Made by a program: the position numbers and the translations under genes
DNA from: Pleurodeles waltl
Lineage: Eukaryota; Chordata; Amphibia; Caudata; Salamandridae
NCBI RefSeq assembly: GCF_031143425.1
Contig: NC_090450.1
Location: 170,733,272-170,797,271, forward strand
Reading direction: 5' to 3'
DNA: 64,000 bases
Part shown: positions 19,681-30,985 of the stretch, in pieces
How the letters are laid out: the number at the start of each line of letters is the position of its first letter
Numbering within the stretch: the stretch's first letter is position 1
The notes under the pieces: generated by a model
Told to the model about the DNA's origin: nothing
Seen by the model: the letters and a program-made list of their open reading frames with translations, nothing else
Databases searched by the model: none

Positions 19681-22300
19681 ATCGAGTACTTAGTGTGAGA
19701 AACTGGGTTATTATCTGGGAAGTGACTACCCACCTCTAGCACTAAGAACAACCCTTGTCAGGGTGAACCCTTAAAGTTACTAAATAAATCTGAGCTCTAC
19801 CCCTGGTAGCCATTTCACAGAGCAGACAGACTCAACGTAGTTCAATGTGTAAAGTATTTTTGCAGTACCTAAACAGTAAGAAAGTCAAGTCCAAACAAGA
19901 AAATCCTAAATCGAAATAGTAAAATTCAATGAACAAAATTACACCAAAATAACAAGAGCCCAATAAGGAAGACCAGAGATATGATTTTTTTAAATGGTAA
20001 ATCAATGATTGTGGTAAACTGGAACCTAGGTGCAGTTTGATGCTGATCATGATGCAGCTCAGGTCATGTACACCAACCATGTTCATCCTGGTCAAAGATT
20101 TTTCTTTCTGACTTTATTACTTTAAGTCGCAATCCACCACAAGAGTACACTTCTAAAGCACCCTTGGAGTTCAGAGGAGACACTTAGAGACAGACTTACC
20201 GGGTGTCAGGGCAAGGTCAACCCAGGTCCAGTCTACATCCAATTGCCATTGATCAGCTGGGCAATTGCAGGAAAGGCCTTGTGTAGCTTGTTGTATCCTT
20301 GTTGTTTGAACAGGAGATCAGCCGTTTGACCCCTGATGTCCACTTCTTTGTTTAGGGTACAAGAGATGGCAGGCATAGTCCTTAATAACTCTTTCAAGGT
20401 TGCAGACAGCAGGTTTGGTCCTCTTTTGATGATCTTCCCCAGGTTTAAGAGTGTTCTGAAGTGGTGTCTGGAGATGTTACATTTATGACTGGAATGAGTT
20501 CATGGGTGCAAATGACTCCTGAACACATCCTAGCTAAAGGCGTAGAAGCACCCAGGGCCACTCCTACCCACTTTGGGCATTTTCAAGATGAGGGAAGTCT
20601 TCAGCCACTCTACACTTGGGTTTGGAGGACTGTGTGTGTGTGTGGAGAGTGTACTATGGTAATCTGAGTATGCTCCCACATGTAACACTACGATCCAGTT
20701 TGGGGCAGTCTCTGTAAGTACAAAAAAAAACAGATACAGACGTCTGGTAGAACAAAAGTACAGTTTTCCAGCAACCACACAGTGGACACACAAGAACTGT
20801 TTTGGTATCCTACTTCCTGTCCATTTAAGTGTCACCAGTGTTATAAGTAAAAACCAAGAGACAGAAGTCTGGTGGAAAAACAGTAGGCATTTCCAGCAAC
20901 TAGACAGTGGGTATACAAGCCCTGTTTTGGCACCTGTTTTCCCAGAGTTTAAAGGCCAGACAAAATACAGGGTCCAGCAAAATGTGAAAAATACCAGGTG
21001 ATCACGCAGGAAATGTGCATTTCCTACACCTAAGTATATTGTTCTCCAGTGACTTGTGAGACTCAGCCAACCACGCAAGAAAAAGTCACCCTCACTAAAA
21101 TCAAAATATTACTGGATACCTGGTCTCCCACACATATTTCTTGGTAGGCTAGGTTGGAATTGTTTAAAGCGATGATCACACAAATTGCAATCTTTCTACC
21201 AAGCAAGGTCCCAATTCGATTTTCCCCAAACTTCTTTACCTCCTTAGACAAACACATCTAAATGTTTTGTGGATCAATAAAAAGAGTTTCACTAAAGAAA
21301 TCATGCACACAGAATGGTACTGCAGGTTACCAATCTGGTTCAACTATCAAATGGCCAAATGTCTCAAATGACATTATTCTCTCTAGTTCCAAGGTCCTTG
21401 CCGCCTTCACTCAACATCGCTATATATAGGAATGGGCTTGGTTCACCCATTTTACATTCCTGTTACCTTCACCATGAATCTGATTATAGGAAGTCATTCT
21501 AAAGTAATTTTACTAGATACCATCCAAGTGCTACTCTACTAGATAAAAAAAAATTATCAATAATATTGCAATTCCAATCTCTTAACATTGTGGCTTAACA
21601 AAAGCATGAGAACCATCAATAATAACATTCACTGATTGCTGTGCGCTAATTAAGGCATATTCCCAGTCAGGGATCTAGAAACTGTGAGAAAACTCCCTTC
21701 CTTCACAGAAATAAAATCACAAACTACCAAACACTGTATTCTACTAATTCTTGCAACAGAAAACACAAATCTCTAAACTGGATCCCCTTTGAATCCCAAC
21801 TTAGCAGACGTTCTTATGAAGCTGAGTAGTACAGGACATTTGGCACCAAAAATCTATTAACTATTTTGAGACTCAAACACCAAATTTCCCTTTCCTCTGC
21901 AGATCAAATGAAACATGGATTTGCAATGTCTAAACAGATCACTGTTCTCAGAGGAGTCATGGGCTACAATAAGTGCCAAAACCTGTAAACAATTGTTTTC
22001 CCCGCCTTTTCCAAGTTTACAATGTATTCGCTTCACAGAACACACAGAAGCCCGGTCAGCCTTTCTAAACTCAACAAAAAATTGTTGGGACTTTGGGGAA
22101 ATGAGGATAATTCCGGACACATGTTCTTGAAATGTAAGTACATTGTTTAACAAAGGTATGGCATCTTCATGCATATAAATGATATATCCATTGTAGCCCT
22201 AGATCTAGATTTTGTAACTGCAACTGTTTGTATTTTCACAGTCCCCTTCAGAATTCTTCAACTGGAACCAGACCTCAGGCCTGTATATTTTCACTCACCA
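19681..22300. other. Unassigned repeat-like region
   Basis: No protein homology recognised. GTGTGAGAAACTGGGTTATT at 19696 looks like the start of an interspersed repeat. A degenerate direct duplication lies at about 20719-20845 and 20858-20985 (shared CAGAxGTCTGGT, TTCCAGCAAC, CCTGTTTTGG-type blocks, period about 139 bp). The open frame on the minus strand at 20530-21078 spans this duplication and has no recognisable domain. Confidence 0.45.
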
Positions 22301-22369
22301 TAGCCAAGAAGTCCAACCTTCCCTAGTGAAAATCATCCAAATGTGTCAATTCATATGTGGTGGCCCTTG

Positions 22370-22791
22370 CTCACCAACCAAGGAGAAGCTAACAACTGAC
22401 AACTATAAAGACAGGCTCCACACAATGGGCCTGATTCTAACTTTGGAGGACGGTGTTAAACCGTCCCAAAAGTGGCGGATATACCACCTACCGTATTACG
22501 AGTTCCATAGGATGTAATGGACTCGTAATACGGTAGGTGGTATATCCGCCACTTTTGGGACGGTTTAACACCGTCCTCCAAAGTTAGAATCAGGCCCAAT
22601 GTGTCTTCAGTTTTTTTATTGAAGTTCATGTTACACATCCCTACACAGAAACAGGAGATAGTGGTTCCTCCACCTCCCTTAGTATCCTCAGCCATTCATT
22701 CTAGAACCCCAAATTCCTCACATTCTATTTCCATAGCCATCAAGAATGTGCAGTGCCCCAGAGAGCCCAGACTAGTACACATCACAACGCA
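22370..22791 (-). repeat. 3' LTR (part) of the Gypsy element, carrying a MITE
   Basis: On the minus strand the LTR appears to start at 22791 with TGCGTTGTGATGTGTACTAG, next to a purine tract (AAGGGGAAGG, complement of about 22793-22802) as expected upstream of a 3' LTR. It matches the right-hand copy starting at 28214 and includes AATAAA on the minus strand (about 22617). The outer end is unclear: similarity to the other copy fades around 22370. A hairpin MITE splits it at 22426-22598. Confidence 0.65.
22426..22598. mobile_element. Perfect-hairpin MITE, 173 bp, Harbinger-like
   Basis: Two 78-bp arms (22426-22503 and 22521-22598) are exact reverse complements as far as I can read, around a 17-bp loop. 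The ends read GGGCCTGATTCTAAC, which resembles Harbinger-type termini, and AAT may be a 3-bp target duplication (AAT at 22424-22426 and 22598-22600). The related LTR at 28.0 kb has the same flanking sequence without the insertion (CAGGCTCCACATGATGTGTC), giving an empty-site comparison. Confidence 0.85.
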
Positions 22792-23288
22792 TCCTTCCCC
22801 TTAAAGCAAGAAAGGTTATCCACAACATGGTAAAAATCACACGCTTGTGAAAAAGCAACACATTATTCGGTTAAGAGTAATGCAGATGCAATAAATAAAA
22901 ATACAGGTAACTATATTAACAAAAACATAAGTCATATCAATATGCTGTAGAACAACATATTAACAAAAAACAAATTACAAGTCATAAATAAATATGGTAC
23001 AGGTCAAAATGCATCCCTGACAATAATACTGATAGTCAACCTACAGTATGTCATAGTTCTTATGAGTCAGTACTTCCCTCACAATTCAATTTCTAAGTTT
23101 TTCTACAATCCAGCCCCGTTTACTGACTGCACCCCCAATACTGAGGTTGGGTACTATAAGCCTAGGTTCTTGATGTACTGGATATTTCTCACTTCCCCTT
23201 GATTCCTCAGTAACCTCTTCTCCTGTCCTCGCATTTTTTGGACCCACCTCATGAATTTGTATGGGTTGGTCATGCACATCTTCATTTT

Positions 23289-24401
23289 TCAACGAGTCAA
23301 ACTCTTTTCTCTTATTTGTCTACTCCTCATGTTGAATCTCACTTCTTCCATTTTTTCTTGCAAAAGGATAATTGAATTCATTTGCCATACTTTTCCTTCA
23401 CTCATTTGTGCAGAATTGAATAACACCTTTTCAACCCTCAAGGGCTTTGACAATTTGCTGTGATCCTTCCTCAAAAATCCACTTTTTTCCACTCTCAGCC
23501 AATCACCAATATCAATGCAACATGGTTTACAGCCATGTTTTTTCTCACAATATTTTTTGTATGTGGCTTGGGCCTGGGATAAACTTTCCCTTATCACTTT
23601 AGGAGACCACTCCACTTTCCATTACATACTCATCTGCCAACATTATCCTTAGAAAATGGTGTGCACTCTCTCATCACTTCAGAAGGACTACACCCAGTGA
23701 TAGCACTTGATGTGATCCTACAGGACCAAAAAGTGCAATACAACTCCTTTTTCCACCTTAGCTTGTTGTTACTGGCCAACTGAATGATCCCTTTAAAGAC
23801 TGTTAAATCATTCTACAGCACTGTTCCCTGCTGGATGGTATAGAGAGGTAGATTTGTGCATGAGACCATTCCTGCTTAGGGAAGATTTAATACCCTCTGA
23901 GATAAATTGTGGGTCATTGTCACTAACAGCCATTTTAGGCAATCCTACCTTCATAAACACTTTGTCAAGAATACTAATGAACTTACCAGAATCAGATTTT
24001 TGCACAATTTCCACTTCTGGTCACTTAGAAAAGTGATCAATAATCACGACTAAATACCTCTGTTCGCTATTCTCCAAGATATATCTGTGATATCAGTACC
24101 TATCCTCTCCCATGGCATGTTGGGGTTGCAAATAGGATGTAAGGGTGGTTTGAGTGTAGAATGAGTTTGGCCAACATTCTTGCACTAAACACTAAACACG
24201 ATTTCTTACTGTCCTTTATATCTCCTTATCCAGCCCAGGCAACCAATACAGATTCTTCATTTGGCAATTAGCTTTACCAATTTCCAAGTGCCCTTCATGA
24301 CGAATGTCCAGTACATTTGATCTCAACCCCTCAGGAGGAATGACCCTGCCCTTTCTCATAATTAAACCCTCTTGTGGGATACTTCCTGTCTCAACTCCCA
24401 A
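23289..24401 (-). pseudogene. Gypsy integrase remnant
   Basis: Three separated frames show the integrase layout. A zinc-binding N-terminus (IRHEGHLEIGKANCQMKNLY, 24401-24216) has one Cys changed or displaced. The catalytic core (24014-23808) has VSDNDPQFIS (second Asp) and STSLYHPAGNSAVE (catalytic Glu). A C-terminal segment (23615-23289) has QAQATYKKYCEKKHG and a GDWLRV-type SH3-like start. The first catalytic Asp is not in a clean frame. Confidence 0.82.
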
Positions 24402-24534
24402 AATGTCAACAAATGCTTCTCTAAGTGTCTCCTCTCTGGCTACCCCTCCATTATCATTTTAGTTACTTTTGTAGGAGTCTATTCACTACTCTGAGCAGTT
24501 TCCCACTCTTCACATGTAACTTCCGGATTGACAT

Positions 24535-25006
24535 TTATGATGTTTGCAATGCACAATTCCCCTTTCCCTCCACATCTCCTAAAGGCAATTGTATTCTGCC
24601 TAAAAAATCTGCCACCATATTTTTCACCCCAGGTGTGTACTGAACGTCATAATTATAATCCATTAACCTAATGAACATCTGAGCCAGTCTAGGTGAAGCA
24701 TTATATAAGCTTTTAGTGGTCAAATCATTTGTAAGCCATTTGTGATCACTATGCAAAGTGACTCTTGACCCCCAAATGTATTGTCTCAAATACTCCAGAT
24801 GCCATAAACATGCAAGTGGCTTCTTGCTCAGTCACAGAATATTCCTCCTCTGTGGGTGTTAAAGGACGAGAAGCAAACGCTAAGGTGCACTCTTTGCCAT
24901 AATCTCCAGTCTGGGACAATACTGCACCGATACCTTTCCCACTAGCATCAATAGTAACCACAACATGCAAAGTAGGGTTATAACCCTGCAAGGGAGGTGC
25001 TTGCAT
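24535..25006 (-). pseudogene. Gypsy RNase H remnant
   Basis: Two adjacent frames give the RNase H domain that follows RT in Ty3/Gypsy pol: TIDASGKGIGAVLSQ with AFASRPLTPTEEEYSVTEQE (25006-24749), then VTLHSDHKWLTND and RLMDYNYDVQYTPGVKN (24789-24535). The catalytic Asp of IDASG and the SDHKWL motif are kept; one frameshift separates the two halves. Confidence 0.85.
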
Positions 25007-25299
25007 ATATCAGCTTTCAGTGACACTAATTCCTCTTGCATTTTTCTGACCCTTACATTTTTTTTTCTTGGTTTTCAATAACTGGCGCATGTGATAAGTT
25101 TTTGTTGAAAATTTTTGAGCAACTGTTTAATAGAATTCGGCCAGCTCTAAAAATGCCCATACTTCATCTTTACTTTTTGGTGTGGATGCCTCTCTGATAG
25201 CTTCTACCAGCTCTCTTTTTGGTATGATACTATCTTCTGTGACCTCATGTTCTAGATACATGACCTGGTTACTGGCGAATTTGCACTTTCCCAGCTGTC

Positions 25300-25760
25300 A
25301 AGCCCCTTTGTTCCCGAATTTGCATTACCTGTGTGAGTCTCTAGTCCCATCTTTGTTCCTGACAATAACTAATATATCATTCTGGGAAAAGTAAGCCTTT
25401 AATCTCCTTAAATAATTCATACATCAGTCTTTGAAACATAGCCACAGCAGAAGCCAATCCACAAGGAATTCTTTTAAATCTGAAGTAAAAGGGGTTGCAA
25501 ATGTACTTAGGCTTCTACTATCAGGATGTAAAGGAACTTGATGGCAGGCAGCATTTAAATCTATTGTAGTGAACCATTTTACCCTTTAGTACAGGACAAT
25601 ATTTCGCCAATCCTTGGCAATGGAAATTGGTCCACCAATATGTTTCTGCTGAGGTCCCTGAGGTCAACACATAACTGAGTTTGCCATTAGCACGTCTTTC
25701 TACCACCAAAGTTGCTACCCACTCAGCTGACTCAACTCTTTTTCCACTTAATCCCTCAAA
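25300..25760 (-). pseudogene. Gypsy reverse transcriptase remnant
   Basis: Reading through several frames, the minus strand shows the RT fingers/palm signature TTIDLNAACHQVPLHP (about 25585-25535), then FKRIPCGLASAVAMFQ (about 25480) and a degenerate active site where NDILVIV stands in for the usual DDILV (about 25370). Stops and frameshifts are frequent. Confidence 0.75.
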
Positions 25761-26379
25761 CTAAGAGGAATTTTCCTAGACTTGTGTACTTGAGGCTCTG
25801 CACCCGGTTTTGATGCAACCCTGTGTTAGAATCCTTTAAGCTTTCTTATTTTTCCTGAAAGAAACTTTAATGAATTTTTCCAATATAACACATCCATACT
25901 CTTCATCTAGTTGTAGCAACAAAACAAATTCAGGGCTATTGGAGTTCAAAGTATTCCCAACGTTTCCTGATCCATCCAACCAAGAACTGACAGACCACTG
26001 AGTGACACATATAATTTCCCTTAAGCCTCCCTGTTCTTTAACTGTAATTTCCTATACCCCACCATGCCTGTGGGTTCTCCGGTAAATGTCTTAGGGGAGA
26101 TATCAGGTTGTCCCAAATCATTCCCCATAAGTGAAACAAATTGATCACACTAAACATGTTTGCTGGCAATTGTATATGGAGACCCTGAATCTGCTACAAT
26201 GGATATGTGTAATACAACTTTAGTCGTTTCACACATTGGTTTCTTCCTCTTACCATCCACACTTAAAACTTCCCCATCGATATTCAGCAAAAGCATATTC
26301 TAATCCTCACTGTGTGACACCTCTGAATGTGCCTCACGGTCATAACCTACCATTAATAATACTGATTTCCCCTTTTTCT

Positions 26380-27179
26380 TTTGGCACACTTTGTGCAAGT
26401 GATCTAGAACACCACAATTTGAGCATTTCTATGTCCAAGCAGGACACTTTTTATCATTCACTAAATGAGTACTACTCATCCACATCGGTAACACTTTTTT
26501 AACAACTTGAGCGTGCCCTGTTTCTTCTTCCTGTTCGGCTTTCATTCTCTTCTTTCTTGTGTTCTTTGAGGAGGTTTTGTGCTTTTCAATCTAGCTATAG
26601 TTGTGGTGTCTTCTTTCTTATTCTCTTCAGAAAGTATGGCCTTCGCACATCTTCCAGTCAGTTCTACTCTTTGCATGATATCCCTGATATCTTTCAGTGA
26701 TGACTCGCCCTTAGCCCACAAATTTTCTTCAATAGACGAGTTTGCCGCATGCATAACTAGTTGATCGCGAATACGTTTGTCATGCACTGCCCCAAGGTGA
26801 CAATTGAGGGCTAAAATCTTTAACACACCTAAAAAGTCTTCTTTGGACTCTTCTTTACCCTGCTTCCTATGAAAGAACTTGTAGCGGTCAATGGGCACAC
26901 ACCCAATAGGTTTGAATCCTTCTAGGCATTGTTAAACACATCCCCATGTCCAGCTGGTATGTCTTTTTTCCCTATGCGGTTATATATCTTCAACCGACTA
27001 GGACCTAAACAGTTTAGTAATATTTTTTTTTCCTCAGGAGTCAGATTATCATCATCCTCAAAAGTAGAGATGTAGTTGACAAAGTATTCATGGTATTTCT
27101 CCCATTTAAGTGTTGAATCACCTGATGCTGATAGAAAAGATTGTGTAGGTGGTACATTCCACACATTCCCAGATGCCAT
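26380..27179 (-). pseudogene. Gypsy Gag remnant with CCHC knuckle
   Basis: Structural protein of the retrotransposon particle. The first frame starts at the ATG at 27179 (MASGNVWNVPPTQSF) and includes the LNCLGPSRLKIYN segment common in vertebrate Gypsy Gag. After a frame break near 26910, the next frame (26898-26542) gives YKFFHRKQGKEESKEDFLGV and DKRIRDQLV, a classic capsid pattern. Near 26440-26390 a CSNCGVLDHLHKVC zinc knuckle (CX2CX4HX4C) is seen in a third frame. Confidence 0.82.
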
Positions 27180-27999
27180 GTCATGTAAAAAAATATTCTT
27201 ATGAGAATGTGATTACTGTGAATATGAATAGCTTCACCCTGTCAGTCAATGTACTGTATACAGTATGTGTGCATGTTATACCTTATGTAACTAAGCATGA
27301 AAATAAATCTGGCCAACAATTATGTAATCTTGTACAGGATTTACCTTGCAATTAATCTCATCTCAACTTCAAAGGTACCGTGTCCATTGTCAGTACTGCC
27401 AGTTTAAGGTGGATGCATTCACTAGGTATGTAAGCATTACATCATACAATCAAATTAAAGCTGTCTGCTGGTGCAGCCCATTCATATGAGGTATTTTTGG
27501 GCAGGGGCTTTGATTTCTATAATTGCTCCTGTATGCTGGTGCAGCAGGGATCGATGAGTATTTTGTGCAAGAGCTGTGACTGCTTATAGTTGTCGCGGTA
27601 TGCTGGGGTGGAGAAGCCGAAGAATTGGAATTATTACTATGAGATGACTGCCCATGACGTTTGTGCGTCTATCACCTTCACCATGTGGTGAAGATACAGG
27701 TTTCCCAATAAAAATGGCTGCTTGATGTCTGTGCATCTACATCGTATGTCACTTGGTGGCAGTTATGATATGGCAATTGGAATGGTAATCCCAATGTAAT
27801 TTAAATTTTCCCTTTTACATACCTTTCCAGTAGTTAATCCTTTAGAGCAGATGACCTGTATTTTATAATGTCGTCCTCTGCTTGTAAGATCTCTTATTTT
27901 GCTATTGTACGCACAAAATTCAGTTGGGTCTCTGTTTCGTACTAGTGGTGCAACTGGTGCAGGTTTTGTGGAAGTGCCGAAGCATAATATAGCTCATCA
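27180..27999 (-). other. Gypsy leader / LTR interior, unresolved
   Basis: Between the Gag start and the part of the right LTR that I can match to the left one. It should contain the rest of the 5' LTR and the primer-binding site, but no clear tRNA-complementary site or LTR end is visible. Degenerate GCTGGTGCAG-type repeats lie near 27466-27560. Confidence 0.4.
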
Positions 28000-28214
28000 C
28001 CAGTTCTGTAAAAACAGGCTCCACATGATGTGTCTTCAATTCTTAATTAAAGTTCAAGTTACACACCCCGACACAGAGACAGAAGATAGCGGTTCCTGCA
28101 CCTTCCATAGTATCCTCAGCCATCCATTCTACTATCCCACATTCCTTACATTCCATAACCACCAGGAACGTACGGTGTTCCAGGCAGCTCAGAATAATAC
28201 ACATCACAACTACA
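28000..28214 (-). repeat. 5' LTR (part) of the Gypsy element
   Basis: On the minus strand the LTR starts at 28214 with TGTAGTTGTGATGTGTATTA, matching the left LTR start at 22791. Similarity continues through the TCCTCAGCCATxCATTCTA, GTTACACA and CAGGCTCCACA segments to about 28000. It lacks the MITE. Confidence 0.65.
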
Positions 28215-28475
28215 ACCGTCTGAATTGGGATTCAGAACGGATGTTGTTTAAATCCCATTTATTATGTAATTAATTACTTTTATATGTTTTTCGCACCAGT
28301 CCATTTGTCAGCCGTTGTACGGCATATTGAAAGTGATCAAATCATTACAGTCCATCATTTGTGTTTACGGCACCTTCAAATAAGAATCTCTGCTGTTGGG
28401 GTCTACTGAAACTTGACCCATAAGCAAGGGTAGCAGTCCCCGAAACACACTGGGTGTTATGCAACTGTCACAATA
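28215..28475. other. Flank between Gypsy and Tc1
   Basis: Unassigned; with the Tc1 element removed it continues into 30040-30206. Contains CAGTCCCCGAAACACAC (about 28434), reminiscent of the GAAAC strand of hammerhead ribozymes in Penelope-like elements, but I could not find the partner strand. Confidence 0.35.
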
Positions 28476-30037
28476 CAGGGAGTGCAGAATTATTAGGCAA
28501 GTAGTATTTTTGAGGATTAATTTTATTATTGAACAACAACCATGTTCTCAATGAACCCAAAAAACTCATTAATATCAAAGCTGAATATTTTTGGAAGTAG
28601 TTTGTAGTTTGTTTTTAGTTTTAGCTATGTTAGGGGGATATCTGTGTGTGCAGGTGACTATTACTGTGCATAATTATTAGGCAACTTAACAAAAAAAAAT
28701 ATATACCCATTTCAATTATTTATTTTTACCAGTGAAACCAATATAACATCTCAACATTCACAAATATACATTTCTGACATTCAAAAACAAAACAAAAACA
28801 AATCAGTGACCAATATAGCCACCTTTATTTGCAAGGACACTCAAAAGCCTGCCATCCATGGATTGTGTCAGTGTTTTGATCTGTTCACAATCAACATTGC
28901 GTGCAGCAGCAACCACAGCCTCCCAGACACTGTTCAGAGAGGTGTACTGTTTTCCCTCCTTGTAAATCTCACATTTGATGATGGACCACAGGTTCTCAAT
29001 GGGGTTCAGATCAGGTGAACAAGGAGGCCATGTCATTAGATTTCCTTCTTTTATACCCTTTCTTGCCAGCCACGCTGTGGAGTACTTGGACGCGTGTGAT
29101 GGAGCATTGTCCTGCATGAAAATCATGTTTTTCTTGAAGGATGCAGACTTCTTCCTGTACCACTGCTTGAAGAAGGTGTCTTCCAGGAACTGGCAGTAGG
29201 ACTGGGAGTTGAGCTTGACTCCATCCTCAACCTGAAAAGGCCCCACAAGCTCATCTTTGATGATACCAGCCCAAACCAGTACTCCACCTCCACCTTGCTG
29301 GCGTCTGAGTCGGACTGGAGCTCTCTGCCCTTTACCAATCCAGCCACGGGCCCATCCATCTGGCCCATCAAGACTCACTCTCATTTCATCAGTCCATAAA
29401 ACCTTAGAAAAATCAGTCTTGAGATATTTCTTGGCCCAGTCTTGACGTTTCAGCTTGTGTGTCTTGTTCAGTGGTGGTCGTCTTTCAGCCTTTCTTACCT
29501 TGGCCATGTCTCTGAGTATTGCACACCTTGTGCTTTTGGGCACTCCAGTGATGTTGCAGCTTTGAAATATGGCCAAACTGGTGGCAAGTGGCATCGTGGC
29601 AGCTGCACGCTTGACTTTTCTCAGTTCATGGGCAGTTATTTTGCGCCTTGGTTTTTCCACACGCTTCTTGCGACCCTGTTGACTATTTTGAATGAAACGC
29701 TTGATTGTTCGATGATCACGCTTCAGAAGCTTTGCAATTTTAAGAGTGCTGCATCCCTCTGCAAGATATCTCACTATTTTTGACTTTTCTGAGCCTGTCA
29801 AGTCCTTCTTTTGACCCATTTTGCCAAAGGAAAGGAAGTTGCCTAATAATTATGCACACCTGATATAGGGTGTTGATGTCATTAGACCACACCCCTTCTC
29901 ATTACAGAGATGCACATCACCTAATATGCTTAATTGGTAGTAGGCTTTCGAGCCTATACAGCTTGGAGTAAGACAACATGCATATAGAGGATGATGTGGT
30001 CAAAATACTCATTTGCCTAATAATTCTGCACTCCCTG
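28476..30037 (-). mobile_element. Tc1-like DNA transposon, structurally complete (1562 bp)
   Basis: Flanked by TA on both sides (28474-28475, 30038-30039), the Tc1/mariner target duplication. Both ends read CAGGGAGTGCAGAATTATTA inward. A second, inner pair of inverted sites (TGCATAATTATTAGGCAAC near 28671 and its complement near 29839) resembles the paired IR/DR transposase-binding sites of this superfamily. One intact transposase frame fills the centre. The element is little decayed, so the insertion is recent. Confidence 0.95.
28803..29819 (-). CDS. Tc1-like transposase (DD37E), intact
   Basis: 338-residue cut-and-paste transposase acting on the element's own inverted repeats. The N-terminus carries a paired-type helix-turn-helix (residues about 8-50, with STLKIAKLLKRDHRTIKRFI) followed by a second HTH after a basic KKRVEKPRRK stretch that can act as a nuclear signal. 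The catalytic triad is D144 (VLWTDE), D237 (FMQDNAPSH) and E275 (PDLNPIENLW). The last two are separated by 37 residues, so this is the DD37E group (TRT-like), not the usual DD34E. A GGGGVLVWAGI stretch (176-186) matches the Gly-rich box. Length and start (MGQKKDLTGSEK) are normal and no stop or frameshift interrupts it. Confidence 0.96.
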   Translation of the reverse strand: MGQKKDLTGSEKSKIVRYLAEGCSTLKIAKLLKRDHRTIKRFIQNSQQGRKKRVEKPRRKITAHELRKVKRAAATMPLATSLAIFQSCNITGVPKSTRCAILRDMAKVRKAERRPPLNKTHKLKRQDWAKKYLKTDFSKVLWTDEMRVSLDGPDGWARGWIGKGQRAPVRLRRQQGGGGVLVWAGIIKDELVGPFQVEDGVKLNSQSYCQFLEDTFFKQWYRKKSASFKKNMIFMQDNAPSHASKYSTAWLARKGIKEGNLMTWPPCSPDLNPIENLWSIIKCEIYKEGKQYTSLNSVWEAVVAAARNVDCEQIKTLTQSMDGRLLSVLANKGGYIGH

Positions 30038-30039
30038 TA

Positions 30040-30206
30040 AACTTCACGATGCAATCACTGCTGGATTGCTTGTGCTTTGGTGTACTTTGTTCGGACACCA
30101 CTTGTTTTGAGTAATACGGGGCTTCCAATACCCATCAGCGTGAGCTGCCACCCCAAGAGGATGGATAGCAGTGGGGAGAATCACTGCTAGGATATATATA
30201 AAGTTT
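30040..30206. other. Flank between Tc1 and the long inverted repeat
   Basis: Continuation of the interrupted sequence before 28474. No gene seen. It may belong to the Penelope-like element beyond the inverted arms. Confidence 0.35.
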
Positions 30207-30489
30207 CAACTATAACAAAATAGGGCAAAGCCATAGCTTTAAAGATTAGTAAATTTTACATGGAATAATTTCCTCAAATCATTCATCGTTCCCATAACTC
30301 CAGTCATTGTGTGTTTCAAGAAAAGTAGAAGGGGGTATTACAAATATTTTGATGACAGAACATTACGAACATCACTTATAAATACAACCAATGTATAGTT
30401 ATAATAGTGTACATACCCTTATACTATTAAAGTATGAATTTTCAACTACAGACATCTAGTTATAGATGAGGTAGGTTTCAACCAGCACA

Positions 30490-30985
30490 AAATGCCTGAT
30501 CGCCACATTACGACCCTAGTGGTCGGACTGCCCTCCCCGCCAGGAACATGGTTCCGACGGGCTGATGGCGGTCTGACTCAAGCTCAGCCACGGCGGCACT
30601 GAGTTCAGCACCGCCGTGATAAGCATGAGTCCCTTTTCTGCCAGCCTTTCCATGGCAGGGTCCCTGCATGGAAAGGCTGGCAGAGAGGCTGTGCAGGTGG
30701 CCACAGGGGCAGTGCAGGGCCCCCCGTGCCAGCACCCTTGAAGTGCGCACTGTCTGCTTTGCATACAGTGCGCATTTGAGGGTGCTGGTGTGCCACGGTA
30801 TTGGCCTTGGCTTCCTTAAGGAGCCAAAACCAATACTGTAGCACTGATCCCGCCCGGCTGACTGGAAGGAACTTCATAATACGATGTTCCTGCCAGTCAG
30901 CCCAGTGGGAACATTGTAATATGGTGGGATGTGAGTCAGCTGGGGTGACGGCAGCCTCATCCCTGCGAGTTCATAATCAGACTCT
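30490..30985. mobile_element. GC-rich multi-hairpin MITE within the left arm
   Basis: This segment has no counterpart in the right arm of the inverted repeat, which dates it after arm formation. It contains strong internal hairpins, e.g. CTGCCAGCCTTTCCATG with CATGGAAAGGCTGGCAG (about 30639-30684) and GCTGACTGGAAGGAAC with GTTCCTGCCAGTCAGC. Composition and CCGCC/GGCGG content resemble Harbinger-like MITEs; ends and target duplication are not resolved. Confidence 0.6.

Larger units (their letters stand above)
22370..28214 (-). mobile_element. Decayed Ty3/Gypsy LTR retrotransposon
   Basis: LTR-like ends at 22370-22791 and about 28000-28214 flank gag and pol remnants in the expected minus-strand order: gag (27179-26380), RT (about 25760-25300), RNase H (25006-24535), integrase (24401-23289). 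The frames are interrupted throughout. The outer LTR boundaries, the primer-binding site and a target-site duplication were not identified. Confidence 0.8.

Noticed and set aside
20530..21078. 182-codon minus-strand open frame
   Set aside because: Spans a degenerate 139-bp duplication, contains no domain that I recognise, and its composition matches the surrounding non-coding DNA.
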